From positions 1 to 64,000 of the forward strand of contig WXFH01000037.1 in NCBI GenBank assembly GCA_009881125.1: a stretch of DNA of 64,000 nt, written 5' to 3'. Positions 1 to 8,992 of the stretch are shown here, one piece after another. Positions within the stretch are counted from its first letter, which is position 1; each line of letters starts with the position of its first letter. This DNA comes from Acidaminobacter sp. Its GTDB lineage: Bacteria; Bacillota_A; Clostridia; Peptostreptococcales; Acidaminobacteraceae. The position numbers and the translations under genes were made by a program. The notes beneath the pieces were generated by a model. That model was given only the letters and a program-made list of their open reading frames with translations. It had not been told where the DNA came from and did not search any database.

Positions 1-44
1 CGCAGGTTGAAAACGATTTCGTTAGAAATTATTTTCAATCTGCG
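1..44. repeat. Imperfect inverted repeat at the window edge
   Basis: The arms CGCAG-G-TTGAAAA and TTTTCAA-T-CTGCG can pair around an 18-19 nt loop. No T tract follows on either strand, so it is not a typical terminator. It may be a leader or terminator stem of a gene outside the window, or an element end. Confidence 0.35.
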
Positions 45-170
45 GTTAAAACACGAGCCGCTGTTCTATGAAATCTTTTGTTTTATTTCATTGTCCTCTT
101 GACGGATAGCATATCATTTGACCACCCAAAGGAGCGCTTTAACTTTTAATGGATCTGAGGAGTTGATTTT

Positions 171-204
171 TAGAGGCGACACCCAGATTTGAACTGGAAC
201 TTCC
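171..204 (-). other. tRNA-like 3' fragment (T arm plus acceptor half)
   Basis: On the minus strand a canonical T loop (TTCAAAT) sits in a five-pair stem, followed by seven acceptor-like bases TGTCGCC and a T in the discriminator position. The matching 5' half (GGCGACA) is absent, because upstream on that strand lies the end of the U32 peptidase gene. CCA is not encoded. Such 3' tRNA remnants often mark the attachment site of an integrated element. A chance resemblance cannot be excluded. Confidence 0.4.
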
Positions 205-2448
205 CTACAAAATCTCTTTATTAAAATGTCCTCTTGTGTCTGTTTCCTGATTAAAGACAGCTTTATTCACTCTGCCATTTAATTTGCTTAAGGCCATATT
301 GATAGTTTTTGCAACCTGCTCATTTGATTCAATTGTGAAGCTTAGTCTGAATGCCTCGATCCCTTTTATGCTTTGCAGCTCATCTAACAGATTAAGGGTC
401 TTCCCATTAAGGATTGTCGTTGAACAATCATCATGAGATAGAATAGGGAACGTTCCGTGCTCATCTTTAATCTCGTAGTTCTTTGTTCTGCAAATACCGC
501 ATTGATTCATTTTTTTAAGGGGACAATATTTCGTAAACATCAAAGGCGCTCGACCGTATACAATCATTTCTAGCGCAGGATAGCCTTCGTTTTCTTCATA
601 ATAGGCATTAATTAAATCTTCAATTTGTCTCTTGTTCATTTCATAAGATAACGTGACTCGTTTTGCGCCTAATCTATATAATTCATAGCAACTGGCAGAA
701 TTCACAACATTTAAAGAATAATCCGCAACAAAAGGATTAGTTTTTCTGTAGTGATGTATTCCGCCATATCCTCCGATTAGCAGCGGACCGTCTTTTTCTT
801 TGTAATTGTTTTGGTTTCTTCTGACAACGTTTTCGAAATAGATTTCCTCAATGCCACAGCTCACACAAGCATCATACTGCTCTTTAGTTGTTACAGAGGC
901 TGTAAGGTATGGTGTTTTGGGGGGAAAGCTTATTTTTTCTTTTGCTTTCAAAGCCTTGGTTCTTTTCTTTTGGCTGTTGAGCTTTAAGTCATATAAGCCT
1001 TGTACAATATCTCTTCTTGCTGCATTTAATAATTTAGCCGGAATAAATGCATTGCACTCCTCAAAATCTACATGGTTAAGTTCGAATATAGTATCGTTTA
1101 ATCTTGAAAATTGCTTTATGACCTGCTCTTTTGTTGTTGGATTATTAATTGCTTCACCCAGGATTTCCTCGCTCTCAAATAGATAATTAAAGCCTAGGCC
1201 CTCCGCATCTATGATCAGCTTTGAATCTGGATAGGCATACACCCTAAGATCCAGGTTAAAACGCCTGAATTCTTTATCCAGTGATGATTCCAACTCGTTG
1301 TAATAGAGATTATCCTTAGTTATATAGACTAAATCACCCTTGGATATCTTTTCTTTGATTTTGATATAGCAGACATCATCAGCTTTGTTGATTAAATTGC
1401 CCTCTTTATCGTAAAGTTTAACAACAGTTAAAATGACATCTTCATTGTTATGACTTATCCTGATAATATCGTTTTGATTTAAAGGTCGCGTCAGTGTTAT
1501 TTCATACATGTCCTTAACAATCTTGCTGATTCTGCCAATTTCATAACCAACGTTATTAGGTCTTAAAATGTTTGTAATATCTTTCATATCTTCGTGAAAC
1601 AAATATCCTTTAGTAAATGTTCTATTGAATGTTTTGCTCAAATTTTCTTTATCTTCTTCAGTAATTTTATGATCTAAGGCCATGCGATATTTTGATACTA
1701 CGTTAGCAACGTAAGCAGGTTCTTTCATTCGACCTTCAATTTTTAAAGAATCAAGTTCTTTTAAATCATTGATATAATCGATTGTGTTTAAGTCCTTAGT
1801 AGATAGAATATAGCTTATCCCTAAAGCGGTATCGGTTGTCTTATCAATTAGTTCATAAGCCTTACGACATGAACCAACACATCTTCCGCGATTTCCGCTT
1901 CGATAGCCGATTAATCCGGACATTAGACAGTTTCCGGAATAAGAGACACATAAAGCACCGTGAACAAAAATTTCTATAGGTATTTTAGCTAGTCGTTTGA
2001 TCTCTTTAACTTTTTCAATCTCAACCTCACGGGATAGAACAACCCTCTTAGCACCAAGTTCTTTAAATAATAAAGTGCCATCTAAATCGTCTATGCCCAT
2101 TTGAGTTGAACAATGGGCTTCCATATCAAGAAAGTTTTTAACTATATAATCTAAAGCAGCCAGGTCCTGGACGATAATGCCATCAACACCAATTTCATTT
2201 AATTCGTTCATCTGTGCTTTCATCTCTACAACTTCGTTCTCGAAAACGATGGTATTCATTGTAACATAGATTTTAACATTCCTCAGGTGCGCATACTGAA
2301 CAGCCTCTTTTAACGATTCCAGATCAAAGTTAGATGAGTATGCGCGTGCTCCAAATTTTTGCATTCCTAAATATATTGCATCACAACCATTAGAAATTGC
2401 AGCTTTTAAAGCTTCCATACTTCCTGCCGGAGCTAATAATTCAGTCAT
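205..2448 (-). CDS. U32 family peptidase with C-terminal DUF3656-like region
   Basis: This 747-residue protein opens with ELLAPAGS, the hallmark start of the U32 (collagenase-like) family. It carries the U32 signature around EIFVHGALC with a following CLMSG segment. The length fits the long clade with an extra C-terminal domain, which includes RlhA-type proteins that hydroxylate 23S rRNA cytidine using Fe-S and prephenate-derived chemistry. The later cysteine cluster (CPLK...CGICR) fits a metal or Fe-S site. The start is supported by GGAGG just upstream. It lies 19 bp after the ABC-F gene on the same strand, so the two probably share a transcript. Base composition is clearly more AT-rich than in the rest of the window. 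The family call is firm; whether it acts on rRNA or protein is not shown. Confidence 0.85.
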   Translation of the reverse strand: MTELLAPAGSMEALKAAISNGCDAIYLGMQKFGARAYSSNFDLESLKEAVQYAHLRNVKIYVTMNTIVFENEVVEMKAQMNELNEIGVDGIIVQDLAALDYIVKNFLDMEAHCSTQMGIDDLDGTLLFKELGAKRVVLSREVEIEKVKEIKRLAKIPIEIFVHGALCVSYSGNCLMSGLIGYRSGNRGRCVGSCRKAYELIDKTTDTALGISYILSTKDLNTIDYINDLKELDSLKIEGRMKEPAYVANVVSKYRMALDHKITEEDKENLSKTFNRTFTKGYLFHEDMKDITNILRPNNVGYEIGRISKIVKDMYEITLTRPLNQNDIIRISHNNEDVILTVVKLYDKEGNLINKADDVCYIKIKEKISKGDLVYITKDNLYYNELESSLDKEFRRFNLDLRVYAYPDSKLIIDAEGLGFNYLFESEEILGEAINNPTTKEQVIKQFSRLNDTIFELNHVDFEECNAFIPAKLLNAARRDIVQGLYDLKLNSQKKRTKALKAKEKISFPPKTPYLTASVTTKEQYDACVSCGIEEIYFENVVRRNQNNYKEKDGPLLIGGYGGIHHYRKTNPFVADYSLNVVNSASCYELYRLGAKRVTLSYEMNKRQIEDLINAYYEENEGYPALEMIVYGRAPLMFTKYCPLKKMNQCGICRTKNYEIKDEHGTFPILSHDDCSTTILNGKTLNLLDELQSIKGIEAFRLSFTIESNEQVAKTINMALSKLNGRVNKAVFNQETDTRGHFNKEIL

Positions 2449-2467
2449 TTTTCCTCCATACTATTCG

Positions 2468-4204
2468 CTAATTTGCGCTAAGTGCTTCTAACTGGCTGCA
2501 AAGTTTTTCAACATTGGTCAGCTCATTTTTTTTAAAGGCTAACGTAATTTTGGTTTCTAGTTCTTGCTTTTTCTTGTCAATTTCCAAATACTTATGATCG
2601 AAATATTTATCATATACCATTTTACGGAAAGAACGTGTACGCATACGTCGAATCGTATTGTCATCTACTAGCAACACGTAATCTGCACAATTAGCGACAA
2701 GATAAAAATCATGGCTTACCATGAGTACAGCCCCTTTGTATTCGAAAATGGCCTTTTCCATAGCCATTTGTGCGTAAATATCTAAATGGCTGGTCGGTTC
2801 ATCAAGAATAAGAAGTTCTGCCTTCGTATTTGCAATCATTGCAATTTGGAGCAAATTCTTTTCTCCGCCGGATAGCTGACTTACCTTCTGCTTTAAGGTA
2901 TCACCTTCCAAACAATAGTTCCCCAGATACTCACGAATCCTGTCACTTGATTTAAAACCTAAGTTTTCCATAACCTCGTATACCGTTTTTGTTTCATCAA
3001 AATTCTCGCCCTGAAGCTGAGATAAACATGCATAACTCGTATTTTCATTGATATGGATGGAAGGATGGTTGTTTTTTAAAATATCGCGCATTAAAATAGT
3101 TTTTCCTGTACCATTTGCACCAACGATAGCTATTTTTTCGCCGGCTCGCAATTCAAAATTGATATTTTCCAATAAACTTTCATCAAATGATACATTATAA
3201 TTTGTAATGCTTAAGACAGTATGCTTTGTTTCAACTTCTACCGCCTGCAATTCAATCTTTGGCTCTCGAAGTTCAATAAAAGGTGCCTTAATTTGTCTGG
3301 CACGAAGCCTGTCAAGCTGCGTTTGCTTTGCATTTACAGCACTTCCTATAACAGGATTGGCGAGTAATGAAGCTCTTGTGCGAAGTATATCAACCATTTT
3401 CTCAGTACGCTCAATTTCTTCCTGTTCTTCAATACTCTGAAGTTTGAGTTTCAATTTCTCCCTTAGCTGGGAACAACGGTATTCTGTATAATTTCCCTCA
3501 TATTCCTGAAGATCACCGTTCTCCAAATGCAAAATTTTGTCAAAGCAATGATTCAATAAATATCTGTTATGAGTAATAACCAACAATGTGCCCTTATAAC
3601 CATTAATCAACTGACAGAGTCTATTCAAGTTGGAAAAATCAAGAAACACATCCGGTTCATCCAAAACAAGAAGATTTTGAGCTAATAACATTTCTCTCAT
3701 AATCTGAATTAATTTATACTCTCCACCACTTAGTTGTGATAATTTTGTTTCTTCTGATTCACGCATACCGGCTACGTACAGCTGTTTGCGGATATTGTTT
3801 TCATAATGATCTCCATCCATGGCCTCAAAGGCATCTAAAAGAGACTGATATCGCTCAATTAAAGGTTCCACATCCTCAGCCACTGCCATTTCTTCACATA
3901 CAGCCACTGTCGCTTTCTGATTCTCCACGAATCTCTCACTGAGATATTCAAAAACTGTGCATTCCTGCGCCTTATCTCTCACGGCAAACTGGCTGGCATA
4001 ACCAATACGGCAGCTTTCGTGTTTGATGATCCTGCCATCATACAAGTACTTATCAGGATGAATTATCATATCAACCAGAGTTGATTTTCCGGCGCCGTTG
4101 CTTCCAATAAAAGCGCAATGCTGGCCCATTTTCAGTGTAAACGAAACGTCTTTATATAAGTCTTTTGCAGGAAAAGCATAGGAAAGATTTTCTACTTGAA
4201 TCAT
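2468..4204 (-). CDS. ABC-F family ATPase (duplicated ATP-binding cassettes, no membrane domain)
   Basis: The protein has 578 residues and two ABC cassettes in tandem. The first has Walker A GSNGAGKST and signature LSGGE followed by LDEPDVFLD. The second has GANGTGKT, LSGGE and LDEPTSHLD. A charged linker of about 80 residues joins them and there are no transmembrane segments, which is the ABC-F layout. ABC-F proteins act on the ribosome as translation factors or as protection proteins against 50S-targeting antibiotics. The linker length would be compatible with Lsa/Vga/Msr-like members, but resistance cannot be read from sequence alone. The DVFLD replacing the usual TNHLD in cassette 1 is a noticeable variation. 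It is the first gene of an AT-rich two-gene unit behind a good promoter. Confidence 0.85.
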   Translation of the reverse strand: MIQVENLSYAFPAKDLYKDVSFTLKMGQHCAFIGSNGAGKSTLVDMIIHPDKYLYDGRIIKHESCRIGYASQFAVRDKAQECTVFEYLSERFVENQKATVAVCEEMAVAEDVEPLIERYQSLLDAFEAMDGDHYENNIRKQLYVAGMRESEETKLSQLSGGEYKLIQIMREMLLAQNLLVLDEPDVFLDFSNLNRLCQLINGYKGTLLVITHNRYLLNHCFDKILHLENGDLQEYEGNYTEYRCSQLREKLKLKLQSIEEQEEIERTEKMVDILRTRASLLANPVIGSAVNAKQTQLDRLRARQIKAPFIELREPKIELQAVEVETKHTVLSITNYNVSFDESLLENINFELRAGEKIAIVGANGTGKTILMRDILKNNHPSIHINENTSYACLSQLQGENFDETKTVYEVMENLGFKSSDRIREYLGNYCLEGDTLKQKVSQLSGGEKNLLQIAMIANTKAELLILDEPTSHLDIYAQMAMEKAIFEYKGAVLMVSHDFYLVANCADYVLLVDDNTIRRMRTRSFRKMVYDKYFDHKYLEIDKKKQELETKITLAFKKNELTNVEKLCSQLEALSAN

Positions 4205-4255
4205 TTTTATTATCCTCTATTCTAAAAAAAATTTGTCTAAATTCAACACAGTAGA

Positions 4256-4284
4256 ATTATAACAATTCACACTGCATAGCACAA
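4256..4284 (-). promoter_or_regulatory. Sigma-A type promoter for the ABC-F/U32 unit
   Basis: Read on the minus strand: TTGTGC, 17-bp spacer, TATAAT. It lies about 50 bp before the ABC-F start codon and points towards it. Confidence 0.6.
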
Positions 4285-4290
4285 CACATG

Positions 4291-4336
4291 AAAAAGTCAG
4301 TGCGCTTGGCCAAAGGCCAAATGGCACTGACTTTTT
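4291..4336 (-). terminator. Rho-independent terminator after the S9 peptidase
   Basis: A long near-perfect stem (AAAAAGTCAGTGC...TTGGCC, then GGCCAA...GCACTGACTTTTT) lies just past the stop of the S9 peptidase gene. It is flanked by A and T runs, so it could work in both directions. Confidence 0.8.
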
Positions 4337-4347
4337 CCTTTCTGCTT

Positions 4348-6375
4348 TTATAAATAAGTCCGCATCCAATCCGTAATTTCCTTGAGCCTGCGCACTCTGT
4401 TCTTAGGTTTTCCACTGCGGCTCAGCTCATGATTTTCTCCATGGAACAGACACAGCCGGCTTTGGACGCCGTGGTACTTCAGCGCCGTAAACATTTGATA
4501 GACTTCTGCGGTCCAGCATCTGTAATCCTCATCAGAATGGATAAACAGTGTGGGGGTTTTCACTTTGTCGGCGTATTTCAACGGGGACTGGTCCCAAAGC
4601 AGCTCAAAATCACTCCAAGGGTCAGCGCTTATTTGATCAGTCACAAAGAAATAGCCAATATCAGTGGTTCCGAACTTCGAGATCCAGTTGGAGATGGATC
4701 GCTGAGAGGCTGCTGCTTTAAAACGGTGTGTATGTCCAATGATCCAGTTGGTCATGAAGCCGCCGTAAGAGCCGCCGGTCACACCGAGCCTGTCATTGTC
4801 GATCCAGGTATGCTGTTCCACGACCGCATCGACAAAACACATGAGATCCTCATAGTCGACACTGCCGTACTTGCCCCTCAGATCAGCGAAGTCGTTCCCG
4901 CGGCCATCACTGCCCCGGGGATTCATAAACATCACGGCGAAGCCTTCAGAAGCCCAGTGCTGCATTTCGTGATAATAAAACGGGCCATACACGGTTTTTG
5001 GTCCACCGTGAATGTTGAGAATGCCTGTGTACCGGCGGAGCGGATCAAAGCCGTATGGCTTCATGAGCCAACCTGTCAATTCAGTACCGTCCTTAGACGT
5101 CACGCGAATTTCTTCCGGAACAGAAATGAAATGTTCTTGAGCGACAACATGATTTAACGCTGTAAGAGGATCGAAACCAAGCGGCCCGACCGCATCACAA
5201 GCCTTCAGCGCATAGATCTCCTGAGGCTGTTGATCCAAAAGGGCAACCACAGCGATTTGGCCATCAACTATAGCGAACTCATAACAAGCTGACGCGGAAG
5301 ACTCAGATGCCACTCTCGAAACGCTGCCATCCTGTGCCAGAGCCACTAAAGGCGCTTCTGAGCCGATGGTCGTGACAAACAACCACTGATCCCCAAAATA
5401 CAGCGGACGAGAATTGCCTTTGCTGCCGAGCTTGATGTCCGTCCCTACAGCGTTGCCAAAGCTGCCGTCAAAGGTCTCAGTCAATCGCTTGACGGACCCG
5501 TCAGCAGGATCCAGACTATAGAAGGATCCATTTTCATTTAGACCGTACCTTGAAGTGTCAGAGCCATAAAACAATAGGGTGCCATCAGGTGCAACGCTGC
5601 AGATTTCGTAGTAAAAGTCATCTCTGTGAGAAATGTCTTTGACAGACCGGTCTGTAAGGTCGCAAATTGCAAGGCTGTTGTAAATGACCTGTTTATTTTT
5701 AAATTGGGACTGAATCAAGACAATCCTATGTCGCTCCGCATCATAAACCCAATCTTCCACATTGCTGAGCTGGTCGGTGAGCATTTCCGATGCGTTTTTT
5801 ACGGGATCGTACAGACCCAGTGCTGTCCTGGTTTTGTTGGTGAAACCGGAGCCGTTCTGCCAGAACGGGATTTCGTCAATGACCTGAACAGAGGAGGCTT
5901 GCTCCATTTTTTCGAGGATATCCTTTTCCTCAGTCAAATGATGCCACTCCGGGTGGTAAGTGAATTCTATGAGCCACCTGCCATCAGACAGGGGCTCAAA
6001 CTTAGAAACTTCCAGGGGGATTTCCATGAGCTTTTGCGCTTCTCCCCCATGAGAGTTAATTTGGTAAAAAATAGTTTTAGGAATATTTTTTTCCTTTTGA
6101 TCCGCTTCTGCGCTTTGATCGCGGTTTGAAAGGAAGACCAGTTCGCTGTCGCTGAGCCAACGGGGGTGTCTGTCTGATCCGGATGTCGTCAGACGACGGG
6201 TGCCGCCTTCGCGGTCATAGAGCCATAGATCGCTGCGGTTGCGGTTGTTTTCCAGATCCGGCTGGTGCACTGCAAAGCATAGAACGTGACCATCGGCAGA
6301 GACCTGGAGCGATGAGATGGACCGCAAGGCTGCAAAGTGATCCAGGCTTACTTTGTTCATGGGTTCCACGGCCAT
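4348..6375 (-). CDS. S9 family prolyl oligopeptidase / acylaminoacyl-peptidase-like
   Basis: This 675-residue cytoplasmic protein (no signal peptide) has an N-terminal beta-propeller with repeated WLSDSELVF-type and TLLFYGSD-type blades, then an alpha/beta-hydrolase domain. The catalytic triad is readable: S536 in GGSYGG, D615 (or D617) in HSDED, and H649 in GENHE. The family removes N-terminal acyl-amino acids or cleaves short peptides. Its ATG shares one base with the stop of the flavo-diiron protein gene (TAATG), so translation is probably coupled. No strong ribosome site precedes this ATG; a second in-frame ATG lies 15 bp later. Confidence 0.9.
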   Translation of the reverse strand: MAVEPMNKVSLDHFAALRSISSLQVSADGHVLCFAVHQPDLENNRNRSDLWLYDREGGTRRLTTSGSDRHPRWLSDSELVFLSNRDQSAEADQKEKNIPKTIFYQINSHGGEAQKLMEIPLEVSKFEPLSDGRWLIEFTYHPEWHHLTEEKDILEKMEQASSVQVIDEIPFWQNGSGFTNKTRTALGLYDPVKNASEMLTDQLSNVEDWVYDAERHRIVLIQSQFKNKQVIYNSLAICDLTDRSVKDISHRDDFYYEICSVAPDGTLLFYGSDTSRYGLNENGSFYSLDPADGSVKRLTETFDGSFGNAVGTDIKLGSKGNSRPLYFGDQWLFVTTIGSEAPLVALAQDGSVSRVASESSASACYEFAIVDGQIAVVALLDQQPQEIYALKACDAVGPLGFDPLTALNHVVAQEHFISVPEEIRVTSKDGTELTGWLMKPYGFDPLRRYTGILNIHGGPKTVYGPFYYHEMQHWASEGFAVMFMNPRGSDGRGNDFADLRGKYGSVDYEDLMCFVDAVVEQHTWIDNDRLGVTGGSYGGFMTNWIIGHTHRFKAAASQRSISNWISKFGTTDIGYFFVTDQISADPWSDFELLWDQSPLKYADKVKTPTLFIHSDEDYRCWTAEVYQMFTALKYHGVQSRLCLFHGENHELSRSGKPKNRVRRLKEITDWMRTYL

Positions 6376-7574
6376 TAAAGCGGATTATCTTTGACGCGCT
6401 GCGCCATTTCCTTGCCAAGCTTGATCAGCGCTTCAAACTCAGCATCTTTTGGTGTATAAGTCGCTTCAATGGAGGTACCAATTTTTTCCCATTTGACCTT
6501 TTCTGCAAAGGTATCGATGGCGCTGACGCCGCCACCGCTCCAGGATTTGTTGCCAAAGACACCGAGGTAACGATTTTTGAGTCCGGTATGCTCGAGTTTG
6601 GACAGAACCAGCTCCATGGCAGGGAAGACATTCATATTGTAAGCGCAGGAACCCAGGATGACACCCTTGAAGCGCCAAATGTCGCTCAGAATATAGGAAA
6701 GGTGGGTTTTAGAAGCGTCGTAAACACGAACGTTTTTCACGCCGTTTTCGGAGATGATGCGCGCGACGTAATCTGCCATTTTGGCTGTGTTGCCATACAT
6801 TGTGCCGTAGACAATGACGACGCCTTCCTCCGCTTCGTAGCGGCTCCATTTGTCGTAATAGTCGACAATGGTTTTAGGACTGGTTCTCCAAATCGGTCCA
6901 TGGGTGGGTGCGATCACTTTAATATCCAGGGTGCCAAGGCGACCGAGAGCACGCTGAACGATTGGGCTGTATTTTGCAACGATATTCGAGTAATAGCGTC
7001 TGATTTCGTCCTCGTAAAACTCGACATTGACTTCATCATCAAAGAGACCGCCGTCAAGGGATCCGAATCCGCCGAAAGCATCCATGGAAAACAGAATTTT
7101 TTCTGTCTGATCATAGGTCATCATGGTCTCAGGCCAGTGGATCATTGGAGTCAGGAAGAATTTAAGCTTGTGGTAGCCAAGGTCAAGTTCATCCCCTTCA
7201 GCTACTTCTAGGAAGTTTTCTGTGATGTCATAGAAGCCTCGGATAAAATCGAAGGTTTTCTTATTGCCGACGATCTTCATGTCGGGATAGGCCGCCACGA
7301 GTGCTTTCATAGAGCCGGAGTGATCCGGTTCCATGTGGTTGACAATGAGGTAGTCAACCTTTTTGTCGCCAATGACTTCCTTAACTTTTGAGAGGTACTG
7401 TTCAGTTTTGTTGAACTTAACAGTATCGATGACAGCTATTTTTTCATCGTCAATTAAGTAAGAGTTATAGCAGACACCTCGGTCCAGTGGCCAAAAGTTT
7501 TCAAACAACGTAGTTTCGCGGTCGTTGACACCAATCCAGTGTACGCGGTCCATGATGGATAATCTGCAGTCCAT
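6375..7574 (-). CDS. A-type flavoprotein / flavo-diiron oxygen or NO reductase (FprA family)
   Basis: The protein has 399 residues: an N-terminal metallo-beta-lactamase-like domain with the diiron ligand motif HMEPDHSG, then a C-terminal flavodoxin domain with VIVYGTMYGNT as the FMN phosphate loop. In anaerobes these enzymes reduce O2 to water or NO to N2O with electrons from rubredoxin or F420H2. No rubredoxin domain is fused here, so the electron donor must be separate. The ATG at 7574 is preferred because GGAG lies eight bases upstream; a TTG 15 bp earlier would place that site inside the gene. It is coupled with the S9 peptidase downstream. Confidence 0.92.
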   Translation of the reverse strand: MDCRLSIMDRVHWIGVNDRETTLFENFWPLDRGVCYNSYLIDDEKIAVIDTVKFNKTEQYLSKVKEVIGDKKVDYLIVNHMEPDHSGSMKALVAAYPDMKIVGNKKTFDFIRGFYDITENFLEVAEGDELDLGYHKLKFFLTPMIHWPETMMTYDQTEKILFSMDAFGGFGSLDGGLFDDEVNVEFYEDEIRRYYSNIVAKYSPIVQRALGRLGTLDIKVIAPTHGPIWRTSPKTIVDYYDKWSRYEAEEGVVIVYGTMYGNTAKMADYVARIISENGVKNVRVYDASKTHLSYILSDIWRFKGVILGSCAYNMNVFPAMELVLSKLEHTGLKNRYLGVFGNKSWSGGGVSAIDTFAEKVKWEKIGTSIEATYTPKDAEFEALIKLGKEMAQRVKDNPL

Positions 7575-7723
7575 AGGTTCACACTCCAATTCTGATGTAA
7601 AATCATAGTAACAGTATAATCAATTTGATTGAGGCAGACCATACTTGACATAAAAAATATTGGAAAATTAATGGGGAGAGTAGAAGTCAGAAAATTCATG
7701 AGAACGATTATGCAGATTTTTGC

Positions 7724-8734
7724 TTAAATTCCATGTTCGTCCGGCCATAATGCCATGAGCCGCTGTTTTTCCTGTTCGCTGTCAAAGATGACGCTGACAG
7801 CGTTTCTATAAAGTGTTTTAAGCTGCGTTGCACTGAGTCCTGCGTTCAGGATGTTTTGTGTCTCTTCGCTTAGTGTAATGTTAGAAACTGTCCGATTATC
7901 CGTATTGAGAGTCACTCTAATACCATCATTAAGATAGCGGTGGAGAGGGTGGGCTTCGTAGCTGTCCGCGGCTTTCGTTTGGAGATTGGAGGTCGGGCAC
8001 ATCTCCAGTGGGATGCCTGCAGCTTTAATGTCCGCGTAGAGTGCGGCATCCTTTTCCAGACTGACGCCGTGACCAATTCTTTCAGCATACAGTAATGCCA
8101 CAGACTTGCGAATGTTGTCGACTATGCCGGTTTCTCCAGCGTGGACTGTGCGGTGATAACCATAGGACTTCGCTAGTTTAAAAGCCTCAGCGTGAGCCTC
8201 CGGTGGGAAATTGTGCTCGTCACCAACGAGATCCAGAGCGACGACGCCCCGGCCGAGAAAAGACCGGCCTGCTTCAACCAGCTCAATTGAGGCAGCTGGA
8301 GAGAGATGTCGTACGCAGCATAAAATGATGTTGCTCCTGGTGCCGGTAAGGGCTTCTCCTGCCTTAGCGCCCTGGATCACCGCGGTAATGATGGCATTGA
8401 GGCTGAGACCCTGCAACTGATGGAGTTGAGGCGCAAAGCGAATCTCAATGTACCGGACGCCGTCAGCGGATGCGTCCTCAACAAGCTCTTGTGCGATTCT
8501 GGCAAGGGCAGTCTCAGTCTGCATGACCTTGAGCGGCAGTTCAAACCGCTTGAGATAATCGACGAGGGAAGGACAGTGTTCCGGGACTTCTGCCAAGGTT
8601 CTGAGCTCGTCCTCTTCAATGTCCGGGGATAGAATATTTTCTTTAGTACCAAGTTCTTTGAGGGTGGAAAGACGAACGCTTCCATCTAAATGGCAGTGCA
8701 GTTCTATTTTGGGCAAATTGACAACATTAAACAT
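7724..8734 (-). CDS. add: Adenosine deaminase
   Basis: This 336-residue TIM-barrel amidohydrolase converts adenosine to inosine in purine salvage. Visible motifs are the zinc pair HCHLDGS near the N-terminus, HAGETG with a metal-ligand His and catalytic Glu, RIGHGV, TSNLQT (CPTSN block) and LNTDNRTVS carrying the metal-binding Asp. The ATG at 8734 is chosen because GGAGGCG lies seven bases before it; an upstream in-frame ATG at 8764 has no such site. Some family members act on adenine or aminofutalosine, so the exact substrate is inferred from the close match to the ADA motif set. Confidence 0.88.
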   Translation of the reverse strand: MFNVVNLPKIELHCHLDGSVRLSTLKELGTKENILSPDIEEDELRTLAEVPEHCPSLVDYLKRFELPLKVMQTETALARIAQELVEDASADGVRYIEIRFAPQLHQLQGLSLNAIITAVIQGAKAGEALTGTRSNIILCCVRHLSPAASIELVEAGRSFLGRGVVALDLVGDEHNFPPEAHAEAFKLAKSYGYHRTVHAGETGIVDNIRKSVALLYAERIGHGVSLEKDAALYADIKAAGIPLEMCPTSNLQTKAADSYEAHPLHRYLNDGIRVTLNTDNRTVSNITLSEETQNILNAGLSATQLKTLYRNAVSVIFDSEQEKQRLMALWPDEHGI

Positions 8735-8804
8735 ATCTACGCCTCCTATGAAATATATAAACAAAAATGGAATATATAACTAAATAAGTTATTATAAGTT
8801 GGTG

Positions 8805-8825
8805 AAATGATGTCTGACACCATTT
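8805..8825. repeat. Short palindrome with TGTCTGACAC core
   Basis: AAATGaTGTC and GACAcCATTT form a near-perfect palindrome. The core TGTCTGACAC is shared with the two larger palindromes at 44088-44151, so this may be a dispersed intergenic element. Confidence 0.4.
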
Positions 8826-8928
8826 TTCTTTCATTTTTTTTAATTGCTTTAAGTCTTGTCTTTCAATAAGTGCAGCCATTTGGAAAAAATTTAAATGTAA
8901 ATAATAGTAAAATGTGTTATATTGTGCT

Positions 8929-8957
8929 TTGATCTGAGCTTGTTTCTGTGGTAAAAT
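8929..8957 (+). promoter_or_regulatory. Promoter of the lytic transglycosylase gene
   Basis: TTGATC, 17-bp spacer, TAAAAT with an upstream TGTGG. It lies about 35 bp before the ATG at 8993. Confidence 0.6.
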
Positions 8958-8992
8958 GACGAAGATTCTAAATTTTAATAAGGAGTGATTCA

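Noticed and set aside
6183..7211. A 342-codon plus-strand frame
   Set aside because: Antisense to the flavo-diiron protein and the S9 peptidase, both with intact catalytic motifs.
7640..7690. Plus-strand TTGACA promoter near 7648
   Set aside because: No gene on the plus strand follows and no -10 box is at the proper distance.
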